Positions 16,619 through 25,903 are shown, counted from the stretch's first letter. The stretch is 64,000 nt of DNA from Flammeovirga kamogawensis (GCF_018736065.1 NZ_CP076128.1:3969001-4033000), one strand, 5' to 3'. Notes: generated by a model from the letters alone, not told the origin. Numbers and translations are program-made.

Positions 16619-17485
16619 TTACTCTTTAGCACCGTGACTTTTTGCTGTTTCTACCCAATGCTCTGCAATTCCTTTTGTATCTGCACCTAAACCTCTTGAT
16701 AAGTGTAAAGCCACAGCAATTAAAAGAACAGAAGCCTCGTGTACTTCCTCAAAAGTTTGTAATCCTCCAAATTGCTCTTGTATTTTAGACATAAGAAACT
16801 CATTATGTTTTTGAGCAAAAATAATGGGATCATTAATTTCTAGATCTATTTGTGGTATCATCAAATAATCTAACCATTCAGAACCAATTTGTTGTGCTAA
16901 TAATTCAGGTTTTTCATTCCCACTTTTTCGCCATGCAGCTAATGTTTTTGTATCACCAGATACAGCTAAACCTGTATCAAGAAGTAGTTCAAACCCAATA
17001 TCAGCAATACCTTGCATTATTTTTAGATATTCATCTTGAGCAATTTCAAATGGTTCTGCTTTTTGTCCTTTAAGGTATTCACCTACACTCAGTTGAGGCA
17101 AATCTAAAACTTCAGCACAATCTGTTAGACAAGGAAACTGTTTTCCTTCATATATATAGTTTGCTTTATCAAATTGAATTTGTCTGCCTAAAGGATAAAG
17201 ACGGCAAGCTAATGGGCGTCCTAAATGAACACTGCATCCAAAATTATCTACATATTGGCTACATGCTTTTTGTCCTTTTTTATCAGTTTTACCATTAAAT
17301 ATTAATCGAATACCACCAAACTCACAGTAAAGATCACGAAACTCTCTAGCAGTAATTTTTTTTTCTCTACTGAAACTTAGTACCTCCCATGGGTTGAGCA
17401 TTACTGCCTTACCAAAGCAACACGATCCAGATCTAGAACAGGTAAGTGGTAATATACTTTCTGTACTTAGTTTAGTTGTATTCAT
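16619..17485 (-). CDS. YkgJ-type cysteine-cluster protein
   Basis: The 288-residue protein carries the cysteine cluster of the YkgJ/CxxxxCC family (putative zinc- or iron-binding). The pattern is LTCSRSGSCCFGKAVMLNPWE near residues 14-34, then a C in DLYCEFGG, KACSQYVDNFGCSVHLGRP, LACRLYPLGR and FPCLTDC. The C-x(5)-CC and C-R-x-Y/F-P elements are typical. The C-terminal 130 residues are helical with no recognised motif. Members are usually annotated as metal-chelating proteins without an established reaction. It is followed by the GH16 gene 118 bases downstream, but a functional link is not evident. Start ATG 17485 leaves the first cysteine at residue 16, as in relatives. Confidence 0.8.
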   Translation of the reverse strand: MNTTKLSTESILPLTCSRSGSCCFGKAVMLNPWEVLSFSREKKITAREFRDLYCEFGGIRLIFNGKTDKKGQKACSQYVDNFGCSVHLGRPLACRLYPLGRQIQFDKANYIYEGKQFPCLTDCAEVLDLPQLSVGEYLKGQKAEPFEIAQDEYLKIMQGIADIGFELLLDTGLAVSGDTKTLAAWRKSGNEKPELLAQQIGSEWLDYLMIPQIDLEINDPIIFAQKHNEFLMSKIQEQFGGLQTFEEVHEASVLLIAVALHLSRGLGADTKGIAEHWVETAKSHGAKE

Positions 17486-17644
17486 TTTTTTTATTTTGAT
17501 ATGCTTTCTTTTATAGCAAATGTAGTAGTAAAATATTAACCATAGTATATCCTATAGTAACAGAGTACAGAAATAATACATTTGTTAAGATAGATTGAAG
17601 CTGATTAGATCTTTGATTTTTTTGTTTAAAAAGGTCTAAAAAAT

Positions 17645-17682
17645 AAATGGGCTACTTGATAATTAAATCAAATAACCCATTT
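17645..17682 (-). terminator. Terminator of recQ
   Basis: AAATGGG (17645-17651) pairs with CCCATTT (17676-17682). Inner TTGAT/AATCAA pairing extends the stem. On the minus strand ATTTATTTTTTAG follows. Confidence 0.7.
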
Positions 17683-17703
17683 ACAAGCAATGTATATTAA
17701 GAA

Positions 17704-19878
17704 TTAGTTCGCAACTTCTGATAAGAATTTAATACGAATTAATCTAATTTCATCTTCACCAATTTCTTCATCTAATTCATCGTATGCTAAATTTAAATCA
17801 TCCGATTCTGCTTGCATGAAGTAATCATAGATTTCATCCATTCTCTCTTCATCCATTATCGTTTCTATATAGTAATCAAGATTTAGTTTAGTGCCAGAAT
17901 CACAGATGTTTTCTATTTCATCAAGTACATCATCAAAAGATATTTTTAATGATTCGGCAATATCTTCAATATCTTGTTTTCTATCAATTTGTAGAATAAT
18001 AGATATTTTTGATTTTGACTTGTTGACTGTAGATTTTACAACTACGTCTTTTGCCGTTGTAATTTCATTTTTCTCAACATAATCGGCAATTATATCAATA
18101 AATGGTTTACCGAATTTTTTTGCTTTACCTGCTCCAACACCATTAATTTGCATTAATTCTTCTTGTGTTGTAGGGTAAGAAGTCGCCATTTCTTCTAACG
18201 AAGGTTCTTGAAAAATTGCATAAGGTGGAATTCCTTTTTGGTTAGCAACTTTTTTCCTTTTTGCTTTTAGAATATCGAATAGCTCTTTATCGAAAGCGTT
18301 CTTTACAACTGCTTCTTCATTTAAAGCTTCTAATTCTGACGGCCACTGATAATCTTGCGTATAATCTAAATTATAAGGCTCCTTCTGGTACTTTTTACCT
18401 TTTTCAGTTACCTTAATTAGCGTTACATTTTCAACATCTTTAGATAAGAAACTGTTAATCATTGATTGTCTAATGATAGACTCCCAATGTTGATTATCAA
18501 ATTCACTTCCTTTACCAAAGGTGCTAATTTCGGTATGATTGTAACTTTCAACATAATCAGATTTAGTACCTGTTAGTACATTACAAATGTGCTCTATACC
18601 AAATCTTGATTCCGTTTCTTCTACAGTTTTAAGTGCTAATAGAATCTGATCTTTAGCATTAAAAGAAGCATGTTTAGTTTTACAGTTATCACAATGGTTA
18701 CAGTTGTGTTCAACATCTTCTCCAAAGTAATGAAGTAACTGCCGCGTTCTACAAACAGAGGAATGAGCATAATAACTCATTTCTTGAAGTAGAATATGGA
18801 CATTCTCTCTTTCTGTAACAGATTTATCTTTATGAAACTTTTCTAGTTTAGCGATATCACTTTCACTAAAAAGCATCATACAGAAAGATTCTAACCCATC
18901 TCTTCCCGCACGACCAGTTTCTTGGTAATAACCTTCTAAAGATTTTGGGGCATCGTAGTGAATTACAAAACGAACATCGGGTTTATCAATACCCATACCG
19001 AATGCAATTGTTGCTACAATTACATCACAATCTTCGTTAAGGAAGGCATCTTGATTTCCCATTCTTTGTGCTGAGTCCATACCCGCATGATAGGGCAGGG
19101 CATTTACGCCATTGATGCGAAGAAATTCTGCAACCTCTTCCACCTTTTTACGGCTCAGACAATAGATAATTCCTGATTTGTTCTGATGATTCCTAATAAA
19201 ACGAATCAATTGAACTTTAGGCTCTGTTTTGGGTAGAATTTCATAGAATAAATTATCTCTATGGAAAGATGACAAAAATATATTGGCGTCTTCCATCTTA
19301 AGGTTTTTCTGGATATCAGCTCTAACCTTAGGAGTAGCAGTTGCTGTAAGTGCAATAATTGGTAAATCACCAATAGCCTCAATAATTTGCTTTATTCTTC
19401 TATATTCGGGCCTAAAATCATGACCCCATTCGGAAATACAGTGTGCTTCATCTATAGCTATAAATGAAATGTTCGATTTTCGAAGTAGTTCTATGTTATC
19501 TTCTTTAGTTAAAGATTCAGGAGCTACATAAAGTAGTTTAGTTTTTCCTTCTAGTGTTTCTTTTTTAACACGGTTAGATTCACTTTTACTTAAAGTAGAG
19601 TTTAAGAAACTAGCATCAACGCCAAGTGCTTGTAATTGGTCCACCTGATTTTTCATTAAAGCTATCAGAGGAGAAATAACAATGGCTGTCCCTTCTTGCA
19701 TAAGAGCAGGTAGCTGGTAGCATAATGACTTACCTGCACCTGTAGGCATAATTACAAAAGTATTCTTTCTATCAAGGATATGTTGAATAATCACTTCTTG
19801 GTTACCTCTGAACTGATTATATCCAAATACTTCTTTTAATTTGTCCTTTAACTGTGTTTGTACCTTAGTACTAGCCAT
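17704..19878 (-). CDS. recQ: ATP-dependent DNA helicase RecQ
   Basis: RecQ is a 3'-5' helicase that acts in recombination and repair of stalled forks. From ATG 19878 the protein is 724 residues. The Walker A motif is FVIMPTGAGKSLCYQLPAL (Lys50) and the box II motif is AIDEAHCISEWGHDFRPEY. The helicase C-terminal domain contains GIIYCLSRKKVEEVA and YYQETGRAGRDG. A RecQ zinc-binding region (CRTRQLLHYFGE, CNHCDNC), a winged helix and an HRDC domain (LMQINGVGAGKAKKFG) follow. The C-terminal 100 residues form an extra acidic helical tail seen in Bacteroidota RecQ. A longer reading from 19908 adds ten residues; the internal start is preferred because family homology starts there. It has its own terminator. 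Confidence 0.94.
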   Translation of the reverse strand: MASTKVQTQLKDKLKEVFGYNQFRGNQEVIIQHILDRKNTFVIMPTGAGKSLCYQLPALMQEGTAIVISPLIALMKNQVDQLQALGVDASFLNSTLSKSESNRVKKETLEGKTKLLYVAPESLTKEDNIELLRKSNISFIAIDEAHCISEWGHDFRPEYRRIKQIIEAIGDLPIIALTATATPKVRADIQKNLKMEDANIFLSSFHRDNLFYEILPKTEPKVQLIRFIRNHQNKSGIIYCLSRKKVEEVAEFLRINGVNALPYHAGMDSAQRMGNQDAFLNEDCDVIVATIAFGMGIDKPDVRFVIHYDAPKSLEGYYQETGRAGRDGLESFCMMLFSESDIAKLEKFHKDKSVTERENVHILLQEMSYYAHSSVCRTRQLLHYFGEDVEHNCNHCDNCKTKHASFNAKDQILLALKTVEETESRFGIEHICNVLTGTKSDYVESYNHTEISTFGKGSEFDNQHWESIIRQSMINSFLSKDVENVTLIKVTEKGKKYQKEPYNLDYTQDYQWPSELEALNEEAVVKNAFDKELFDILKAKRKKVANQKGIPPYAIFQEPSLEEMATSYPTTQEELMQINGVGAGKAKKFGKPFIDIIADYVEKNEITTAKDVVVKSTVNKSKSKISIILQIDRKQDIEDIAESLKISFDDVLDEIENICDSGTKLNLDYYIETIMDEERMDEIYDYFMQAESDDLNLAYDELDEEIGEDEIRLIRIKFLSEVAN

Positions 19879-19951
19879 ATAATATTTTATAAATAGATTA
19901 TCTGACAATACAAGTCAAAATAATTGAATCCACAAATAGAGTGTCTTTAGA

Positions 19952-19980
19952 AAGATGGTTGTCTTAAATATTTCCATCTT
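19952..19980. repeat. Short inverted repeat upstream of recQ
   Basis: AAGATGG (19952-19958) is complementary to CCATCTT (19974-19980), with a 15-base loop. It lies 74-102 bases upstream of the recQ start and is possibly a regulatory site. Confidence 0.4.
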
Positions 19981-19990
19981 AATATATGAA

Positions 19991-20065
19991 TATACAAAAA
20001 CACAATTAGTTTTCATAGTAGTTATATCTAACCTTTTGTATTGGTTAGTGGTGTTTTTGTGTATA
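19991..20065. repeat. Nested inverted repeats between recQ and the signalling operon
   Basis: The outer arms TATACAAAAACAC (19991-20003) and GTGTTTTTGTGTATA (20051-20065) are complementary except for a two-base bulge. Inner arms CTAACC (20028-20033) and GGTTAG (20043-20048) are perfect. No protein-coding frame explains it. Confidence 0.55.
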
Positions 20066-20101
20066 CAAATATAAAGCAGGAATATTTAAAAAAAAGGATT
20101 C

Positions 20102-20132
20102 AAAAAAAAAGCCTGCAAAATACATTGCAGGC
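20102..20132 (-). terminator. Terminator of the miaA-signalling operon
   Basis: GCCTGCAA (20111-20118) pairs with TTGCAGGC (20125-20132). On the minus strand nine T residues follow. It lies 25 bases beyond the last gene of the operon. Confidence 0.85.
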
Positions 20133-20157
20133 CCCGGATAATTCTGAGTATTTTTAA

Positions 20158-21210
20158 TTAATGACTTAGGCGTTCAAGCTTAGCTAAATCAATAATTGTA
20201 ATGTTTTTATCTTTAATTTCGATCAACTTTTCATCTTTAAAATCTGATAAAGTTCGAATTAAAGTTTCTTTTGCTGTACCAACAATTTTTGCTAAATCAT
20301 CTCTAGTGATCGACATTCTCTCATTAGGACCTTGTTGATAGCGTTTGTCTAATTGAAGTAAAACTTCTGCAACTCTTTGTCTAACAGATCCATAGGCAAG
20401 TTTTAGTAGTTTCTCTTCTTGTTCAATCACCTCTTTAGTTAATAATTTGATGAATGAATGAGATACGTCTCTATTGCTATGTATTAAAGAGAAGAAATCT
20501 TCTTTTGGAATTAAAGTAATTTCGCACTCTTCTAATACCATTGCAGATTCTGGATAAGGTACATCTTTTAATAAAGCAACATAACCAAGAAATTCTCCTG
20601 GGCCATGAATACCTGTAATGTATTCTTTTCCGTCTTCGTTTGTTTTATATGTTTTTACTTTACCACTTACTATTTGTAGTAAAGCATTTGGATGGTCTCC
20701 TTCATAAAAAAGAACACTTTTCTTTTTGTAAGAACGTGTTTTTCTATTTTCAGAAAGTTTATCCAAGTTATTCATACCTCTAGCATCACTAATAAAAGAA
20801 TCAAATCCTTCTGGTGATTGCTCATAGTGTTTTCTAACTATATCGCTCTTTTTTAAGCGACTTTCGATTGCATCTAATAGCTCAACGTCGTCAAAAGGTT
20901 TAGAAATATAGTCATCAGCACCATGGCTCATTCCTCTTCTAAAGTCAGATTTTTCTGCTTTTGCCGTTAAGAAAATAAATGGGATACTTGCTGTATTAGG
21001 GTCTTTGCTTAAAGCAAAAAGAACACCGTAACCATCAAGTTCAGGCATCATGATATCACAAATAATTAAATCAGGATGCTGAGCTCTTGCTTTTTCAACA
21101 CCTACTTTACCATTTTCTGCTGTTATAACATCATAATTTGAAAGCTCAAGTATTTCTGAAGTGTTTTCACGCATTTCAGGATTATCCTCTATGAGTAGTA
21201 TCTTTTTCAT
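20158..21210 (-). CDS. Response regulator fused to a CRP/FNR-type regulator
   Basis: The 350-residue protein joins three modules. An N-terminal receiver domain (1-125) has phospho-acceptor Asp52 in IICDIMMPELDG, the acidic pair in LIEDN, and the conserved Lys in YISKPFDD. A linker is followed by a cyclic-nucleotide-binding-like beta roll at about 155-250, with FYEGDHPNALLQIVSGKVK and GPGEFLGYVALL. A CRP-type winged helix at about 275-345 has SITRDDLAKIVGTAKETLIRTL. It should bind DNA in response to phosphorylation, possibly together with a small ligand. It is the last gene of the miaA operon and overlaps the preceding hybrid kinase gene by 29 bases, which argues for a partnership. The regulon is unknown. 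Confidence 0.88.
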   Translation of the reverse strand: MKKILLIEDNPEMRENTSEILELSNYDVITAENGKVGVEKARAQHPDLIICDIMMPELDGYGVLFALSKDPNTASIPFIFLTAKAEKSDFRRGMSHGADDYISKPFDDVELLDAIESRLKKSDIVRKHYEQSPEGFDSFISDARGMNNLDKLSENRKTRSYKKKSVLFYEGDHPNALLQIVSGKVKTYKTNEDGKEYITGIHGPGEFLGYVALLKDVPYPESAMVLEECEITLIPKEDFFSLIHSNRDVSHSFIKLLTKEVIEQEEKLLKLAYGSVRQRVAEVLLQLDKRYQQGPNERMSITRDDLAKIVGTAKETLIRTLSDFKDEKLIEIKDKNITIIDLAKLERLSH

Positions 21211-22870
21211 TTAATATTATTTTTTTCGGTATTGTAATTGAGAATGTTGTGCCTTTATCTTCAATACTCTCAAAAGATATTTTCCCATTAAGCATTTCAA
21301 GATATTTGTTAACTATATTCAATCCAAGGCCAGTTCCTTGGATGTTCATTGCATTTTCAGCTCTAAAGAATCGATCAAATAAATGAACTTGATCTTTTTC
21401 AGGAATACCCATTCCTTCATCTTTAATTCTTATTTGTAGGTTGTCCTCATCTATACAGCTATCAACCCATATTCTGCTACCATGTCCGGAATATTTGATA
21501 GCATTCGAGAGCAGGTTAATAATGATATTTTTAAGAATTTGAGCATCTGTTTTTATCAACGTATCTCCAGTGTGTTTGATAATTATTTTCTGTCCTTGTT
21601 TTTTAACAGGAGACATCTCATCACACAATCCTTCAATAAAATCATCAACCTTTAAAGTTGATTTATGTACCAATGATTTTCCTTCCTCTAATTTACTAAT
21701 TGAAAGGAAATCATTCAAGATTTGTGTAAGATTGTTAACGCTTGATTTGATACGTTTGATATGTTTATTCCTTTTTTCATGATATTCTTCAGAGGTATAT
21801 CTAGAAATTAAAGAAACCGACGACATTATAGTACTTAGAGGTGTTCTAAACTCATGAGAGGCCATAGAAACAAATCTACTTTTTAACTCACTTAGTTCAC
21901 GTTCTTTCTGTAAAGATTTTCTTATTTCAGATTCAGCTTTACGCTGCTGTGTAATGTTTAACATTACTACTAAAACCTGCTTTGTTTGCTTTCTACTATT
22001 TTTAATAGGCACTACAATTACAGAATAATTTAGATCTTTAAAATCGAAATCAAAAATCTGCTCTTCTCCAGAAACTATTACAGATTTGGCAAGTTCAAAT
22101 CTTGCATCATATTCTTTTGCTTTACTAGGATCATTTTTTCGGAGAAATTGAAAAAATTGAGCACCAATTATTTTACGTGCATCAAGTTCTAATTCTTTAA
22201 AACCTGTTCCATCAGCAAACATATATTTTAGATTTTCATCTAAAACGGCAATAATACCATAAGGAAAATTATGTGCAATGATTTTATAAATTGCCTGACT
22301 CTTTAAGAGTTCTTCTTCAGCTTTTTTTCGTTCATTAATTTGTAGCTCAAGATCTTCATTAGAGCGTTGTAAAGTTTTGATAGCTTTATCTAGTTGTCTA
22401 GTTCTATCTTGTACTCTTTGCTCTAATTTTTCGTTCAGCTCACTAATATGATTTAAGTGCCTACTATGTAGAATACTATGCCTAATTGCTCTTTCCAATT
22501 GTTGCGGAGTCATCTGGCCTTTAACCAAATAGTCAGAAGCTCCCACAGTCATTGCTTTCTCATCAACTCTTACATCTCCTTGTCCTGTAAGGAGAATAAA
22601 AGGTTTGTGTTTACTATCTTTTAGTGCTTCTATTATTAGGTCAAGACCACTTTTAGCACCAAGTAGATAATCTACAATGTACACATCATGTACACCATGA
22701 TTGATGATAGAAATAGCATCATCAAAATTAGATACCCAATCCAATTCATAATTTCGATAAGGGATATCATCCAGAATATCTTCTGTAATGATATAATCAT
22801 CCTCATCGTCGTCAATCAGAAGAACTCTGACGACCATATGTGGTTGATCTAATTTATTCGAAAAAGGCAT
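21182..22870 (-). CDS. Receiver-PAS-histidine kinase hybrid
   Basis: The 562-residue protein has an unusual order, with the receiver domain first. Residues 12-130 form a receiver (acidic LLIDDDEDD, phospho-Asp67 in VYIVDYLLG, Lys in DYLVKGQ). A coiled coil covers about 140-190 and a PAS domain about 190-310. The HisKA domain has His339 in SMASHEFRTPLS. The ATPase domain has IINLLSNAIKYSG, IKDEGMGIPEKD and GTGLGLNIVNKY. No membrane segment is seen, so it is cytosolic. It probably relays signals between the upstream single-domain regulator and the downstream CRP fusion. ATG 22870 is used; an internal Met at codon 12 (22837) is an alternative that still includes the receiver. Confidence 0.88.
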   Translation of the reverse strand: MPFSNKLDQPHMVVRVLLIDDDEDDYIITEDILDDIPYRNYELDWVSNFDDAISIINHGVHDVYIVDYLLGAKSGLDLIIEALKDSKHKPFILLTGQGDVRVDEKAMTVGASDYLVKGQMTPQQLERAIRHSILHSRHLNHISELNEKLEQRVQDRTRQLDKAIKTLQRSNEDLELQINERKKAEEELLKSQAIYKIIAHNFPYGIIAVLDENLKYMFADGTGFKELELDARKIIGAQFFQFLRKNDPSKAKEYDARFELAKSVIVSGEEQIFDFDFKDLNYSVIVVPIKNSRKQTKQVLVVMLNITQQRKAESEIRKSLQKERELSELKSRFVSMASHEFRTPLSTIMSSVSLISRYTSEEYHEKRNKHIKRIKSSVNNLTQILNDFLSISKLEEGKSLVHKSTLKVDDFIEGLCDEMSPVKKQGQKIIIKHTGDTLIKTDAQILKNIIINLLSNAIKYSGHGSRIWVDSCIDEDNLQIRIKDEGMGIPEKDQVHLFDRFFRAENAMNIQGTGLGLNIVNKYLEMLNGKISFESIEDKGTTFSITIPKKIILNEKDTTHRG

Positions 22871-22882
22871 ATCATTAAATAA

Positions 22883-23329
22883 TTAATTCGGTAATCGCAC
22901 TATTTGAAACCAATATTGATTTAATGATTTAACAATGTCAACCATTGAATCAAAGGTTACAGGTTTTGTAATAAATGAGCTAACCCCTAAGTTATAAGTT
23001 TTTAGCACATCTTCTTCATCATTTGATGTTGTTAATACAACAACAGGTATCTTTTTTAAAGAATCATCTAATTTAATTTCTTTTAGACATTCTCTGCCAT
23101 CTTTTTTAGGCATATTTAAATCAAGAAGAATAAGGTCTGGTTTAGGGTATTTTTCTTTATCACTAAATTTTCCTTTGTGATTTAGATACTCCATAAGTTC
23201 CTCTCCATCTTCTACAAATATCAAGTTAGACGCAAGTTTACTTTCCTCAAATGCCTCTTGTGTAAGCATCCGATCTTCTGGATCGTCATCTGCGTAAAGA
23301 ATTGTCATAGGATAATCTGATAATGACAT
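22883..23329 (-). CDS. Single-domain response regulator (CheY/Rcp1-like)
   Basis: The 148-residue protein is a stand-alone receiver domain. It has the acidic cluster YADDDPEDR near residues 12-20, phospho-acceptor Asp70 in LILLDLNMPKKDG, the Thr/Ser switch in VVVLTTSNDEED and the Lys in SFITKPVTF. The LNMPKKDGRE context is typical of Rcp1-like regulators paired with phytochrome-type kinases. With no output domain it must act as a phosphorelay shuttle or by protein contact. It lies 41 bases after the PAS kinase gene and 12 bases before the hybrid kinase gene, so it likely carries phosphate between the two. Confidence 0.9.
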   Translation of the reverse strand: MSLSDYPMTILYADDDPEDRMLTQEAFEESKLASNLIFVEDGEELMEYLNHKGKFSDKEKYPKPDLILLDLNMPKKDGRECLKEIKLDDSLKKIPVVVLTTSNDEEDVLKTYNLGVSSFITKPVTFDSMVDIVKSLNQYWFQIVRLPN

Positions 23330-23370
23330 TTTATCTATCTTATTAAAAAATTAATATTTGGAGGTTTATC

Positions 23371-24861
23371 TTAATTCTCCTCCATATCTATACGTAACGT
23401 AACCGTAAATTCGGCACCAGCACCCTTTTCACTTTTTGCGGTAATATCGCCGCCATGTCGTTGAGCAATCTTTTTACAAATTGCAAGCCCAATACCAGAA
23501 CCATTATACTTTCTTCCTTCTAAACGTTGGAATATTTGAAAAATACGTTCATTATATTTCTCATCAAAACCAATTCCATTGTCTTTAAAAAGGATGGAAA
23601 TTTCATTCTGTTTACTTTGATCTTTTTCTAAACTGATTGAGATGATTGGATGTTGATCGCTCTTTCTAAATTTAATAGCATTTGAGATTAAATTTTGAAA
23701 CAATTGCCTCATCTGCGTCTCATCACCTTTTATTGTTGGTAGTTTAACAATGCGAAGATCAGCACCAGATTCATTAATTGCAATTTCAAGATCTGAAATA
23801 ACATCCGTTAACACCTTATTGAGATCTATAGATACAAAAGGTTTTGCTTTAGATGAAATTCTAGAAAAACGGAGAAGGTCTGATATTAATTGCTGCATTC
23901 GCTCTGCGGAGTTCAGCATTCTATCTATATAATCTTGTCCTTTTTCAGAAAGGTTATCTTTTTCTTTACGTTGTAACCTATCACCAAAAGCTCGAATTTT
24001 TCGTAAAGGCTCTTGTAGATCATGGGAACTTACATAAGCAAAGTCTTCAAGTTCTCTATTTTTTAAAATGAGTTCTTGCATGTATTGTTTTACTTTGCTC
24101 TCATTTTCTATTCTTTCTGTTACATCTTCTGCAAAAAGAATAATACCGCTTATTTCTTGGTTATTATTATACCAAGGGTGTGCTTCCCATTCTAACCAAA
24201 TACTTTGATTATCTTTTCTCTGAATGTAATCTAGTTTTGTTCCAGATTTTTCTCCTTTTAAAACCTTATCAAAAATAGAATACCATTCTGGCTTAAACTT
24301 GGTAGTGCCTGAAAGGTTTGTACCAATTATATCAGAAGACTTTGTTAATAAAGTTTGGCTCCACCTATTACTAGCAACCAAATAATTATAATCCCTATCT
24401 AGCATTGCAATGGCAGCAGGAGCATAATCAGCATAGTATTCTAAAAGCTGTCTTTGTTCGAGCACTTGTAGCTCAATTTCTTTTCTTTTTGAGATATCAT
24501 GAACAAATGCAGCCACATGAAATTCATTTTCTATTTGAAGGTGACTAATACTTACTTCAACATAAAAAATAGTACCGTTCTTTTTCTGAGCAATAAATTC
24601 TTTACCTAATCCCATTGGTCTGGTTTTAGGGTCTTTAATATAATTTTCTCTTAGCTCTTTATGTGATTTTTTTAGTGAATCTGGTAAAAGTGCTTCTAAA
24701 TCAGCACCAATAAGCTCTTCACCTTCATACCCAAAAATAGATACGGCCATTGGATTAATGGCAACTATTTTTCCTTTTCTGTTACATATTACCACTCCTT
24801 GAGATGCGGCATTAAAAAGGATTGATAAAGTGTCGCCTTCTTTGTTAAATATATCTGACAT
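23371..24861 (-). CDS. PAS-domain sensor histidine kinase
   Basis: The 496-residue soluble kinase has two PAS domains (about 10-125 and 140-255), each followed by a helical linker. The HisKA domain has His280 in AYVSSHDLQEPLRKIR. The GHKL ATPase domain has the N box FQNLISNAIKF near 388-398, FKDNGIGFDEKY and GSGIGLAICKKI. The SHDLQEPLRK motif marks the phytochrome-like kinase subgroup. No membrane segments are present, so the signal is cytosolic, for example redox, light or a small molecule bound by a PAS domain. It starts 9 bases after the miaA stop codon and is the first signalling gene in that operon. Confidence 0.9.
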   Translation of the reverse strand: MSDIFNKEGDTLSILFNAASQGVVICNRKGKIVAINPMAVSIFGYEGEELIGADLEALLPDSLKKSHKELRENYIKDPKTRPMGLGKEFIAQKKNGTIFYVEVSISHLQIENEFHVAAFVHDISKRKEIELQVLEQRQLLEYYADYAPAAIAMLDRDYNYLVASNRWSQTLLTKSSDIIGTNLSGTTKFKPEWYSIFDKVLKGEKSGTKLDYIQRKDNQSIWLEWEAHPWYNNNQEISGIILFAEDVTERIENESKVKQYMQELILKNRELEDFAYVSSHDLQEPLRKIRAFGDRLQRKEKDNLSEKGQDYIDRMLNSAERMQQLISDLLRFSRISSKAKPFVSIDLNKVLTDVISDLEIAINESGADLRIVKLPTIKGDETQMRQLFQNLISNAIKFRKSDQHPIISISLEKDQSKQNEISILFKDNGIGFDEKYNERIFQIFQRLEGRKYNGSGIGLAICKKIAQRHGGDITAKSEKGAGAEFTVTLRIDMEEN

Positions 24862-24870
24862 ACGTCTAGG

Positions 24871-25779
24871 TTAATCAAGGTTTTTAATTATTTCTAGGGC
24901 TTTATTTAACTCAGAAGGGTTAATCCAATGTGTAGCCTCGTCTCTTCTGAACCAACTTAATTGTTTTTTAGCATATCTTCTACTATTTCTTTTTAGTAGT
25001 TCAACAGCTTTATCCCAATCGTGCTTACCGTCCCAAAAATCAAATATTTCTTTATAGCCTACAGTTTGTAAGGCATTTTTATGTTTGTAAGGTAATAAGC
25101 TTTCTACTTCTTTTAAAAGTCCATTATCAAGCATTAAATCCATTCTTAAATTTATACGGTCATAGAGTTCTTTTCTATCTCTATCTAACCCTATTTTTAA
25201 AATTTTGAAAGGACGTTCAGCAACATATTCTTTTCTTTGAGATGAATATTTCTCACCAGTAATTTCCATTACTTCTAGTGCTCTAATTACACGTTGGTAA
25301 TTTGCTCTATCAACCTTTTGATAATATTCCGGATCTTTTATTTCAAGTTCTTTTAGTAAAGGAGTTAATCCTTCATCTTTATGTCTTTGATTTAGACGGT
25401 TTCTTACATCATCATTACTTGTAGGCATAGGATCTATACCTTTAGTAACAGCATCAACATACATTCCAGAACCTCCAGATAAAATTACAAAGTCATGTTT
25501 TAAAAAAAGATGATCTAATAATTTTAATGCATCTTTTTCATAATGTCCAAAGCTATATTCATCTTTAATAGATAGGTGTCCAACAAAATGATGAGGTACA
25601 TTTAGCATCTCTTCTACGGTTGGGCGAGCAGTTCCAATTTGCATCTCCTTAAAAAATTGTCTTGAATCGGCATATACCACTTCTGTAGATAATTTTTTAG
25701 CTAGTTGAACGCAAAAATCTGTTTTTCCAACAGCAGTAGGACCAACCACAACTATTAAGACTTTTTCTTTATTTGACAT
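24871..25779 (-). CDS. miaA: tRNA dimethylallyltransferase
   Basis: MiaA transfers a dimethylallyl group to A37 of tRNAs that read codons starting with U. The 302-residue protein has the P-loop VVVGPTAVGKTDF, YADSRQFFKEMQIGTARPT (DSRQ motif), VPHHFVGHLSI, LSGGSGMYVDAVTKGID, and a C-terminal QTVGYKEIFDFWDG plus RNSRRYAKKQLSWFRRD region, all diagnostic. It is the first gene of an operon whose other four genes encode two-component proteins, with only 9 bases to the next start. The pairing of a tRNA-modification gene with a phosphorelay is noted; it may be simple read-through rather than functional. The upstream region is shared divergently with tdk. Confidence 0.95.
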   Translation of the reverse strand: MSNKEKVLIVVVGPTAVGKTDFCVQLAKKLSTEVVYADSRQFFKEMQIGTARPTVEEMLNVPHHFVGHLSIKDEYSFGHYEKDALKLLDHLFLKHDFVILSGGSGMYVDAVTKGIDPMPTSNDDVRNRLNQRHKDEGLTPLLKELEIKDPEYYQKVDRANYQRVIRALEVMEITGEKYSSQRKEYVAERPFKILKIGLDRDRKELYDRINLRMDLMLDNGLLKEVESLLPYKHKNALQTVGYKEIFDFWDGKHDWDKAVELLKRNSRRYAKKQLSWFRRDEATHWINPSELNKALEIIKNLD

Positions 25780-25869
25780 TATTTGTTTTTATTTTTCTAT
25801 ACTATGCAAAGTTAACAATATCTACAAAAGCATTTCTAATCTTTGTATGTTTTAAAGCAATCAAAATAC

Positions 25870-25877
25870 TATCTTTG
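25870..25877 (+). promoter_or_regulatory. Predicted -7 element for tdk
   Basis: TATCTTTG matches TAnnTTTG and lies 26 bases before the tdk start codon, which implies a short leader. Confidence 0.5.
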
Positions 25878-25903
25878 CCCCCCGAGTAAATTTAATAATT
25901 ATC

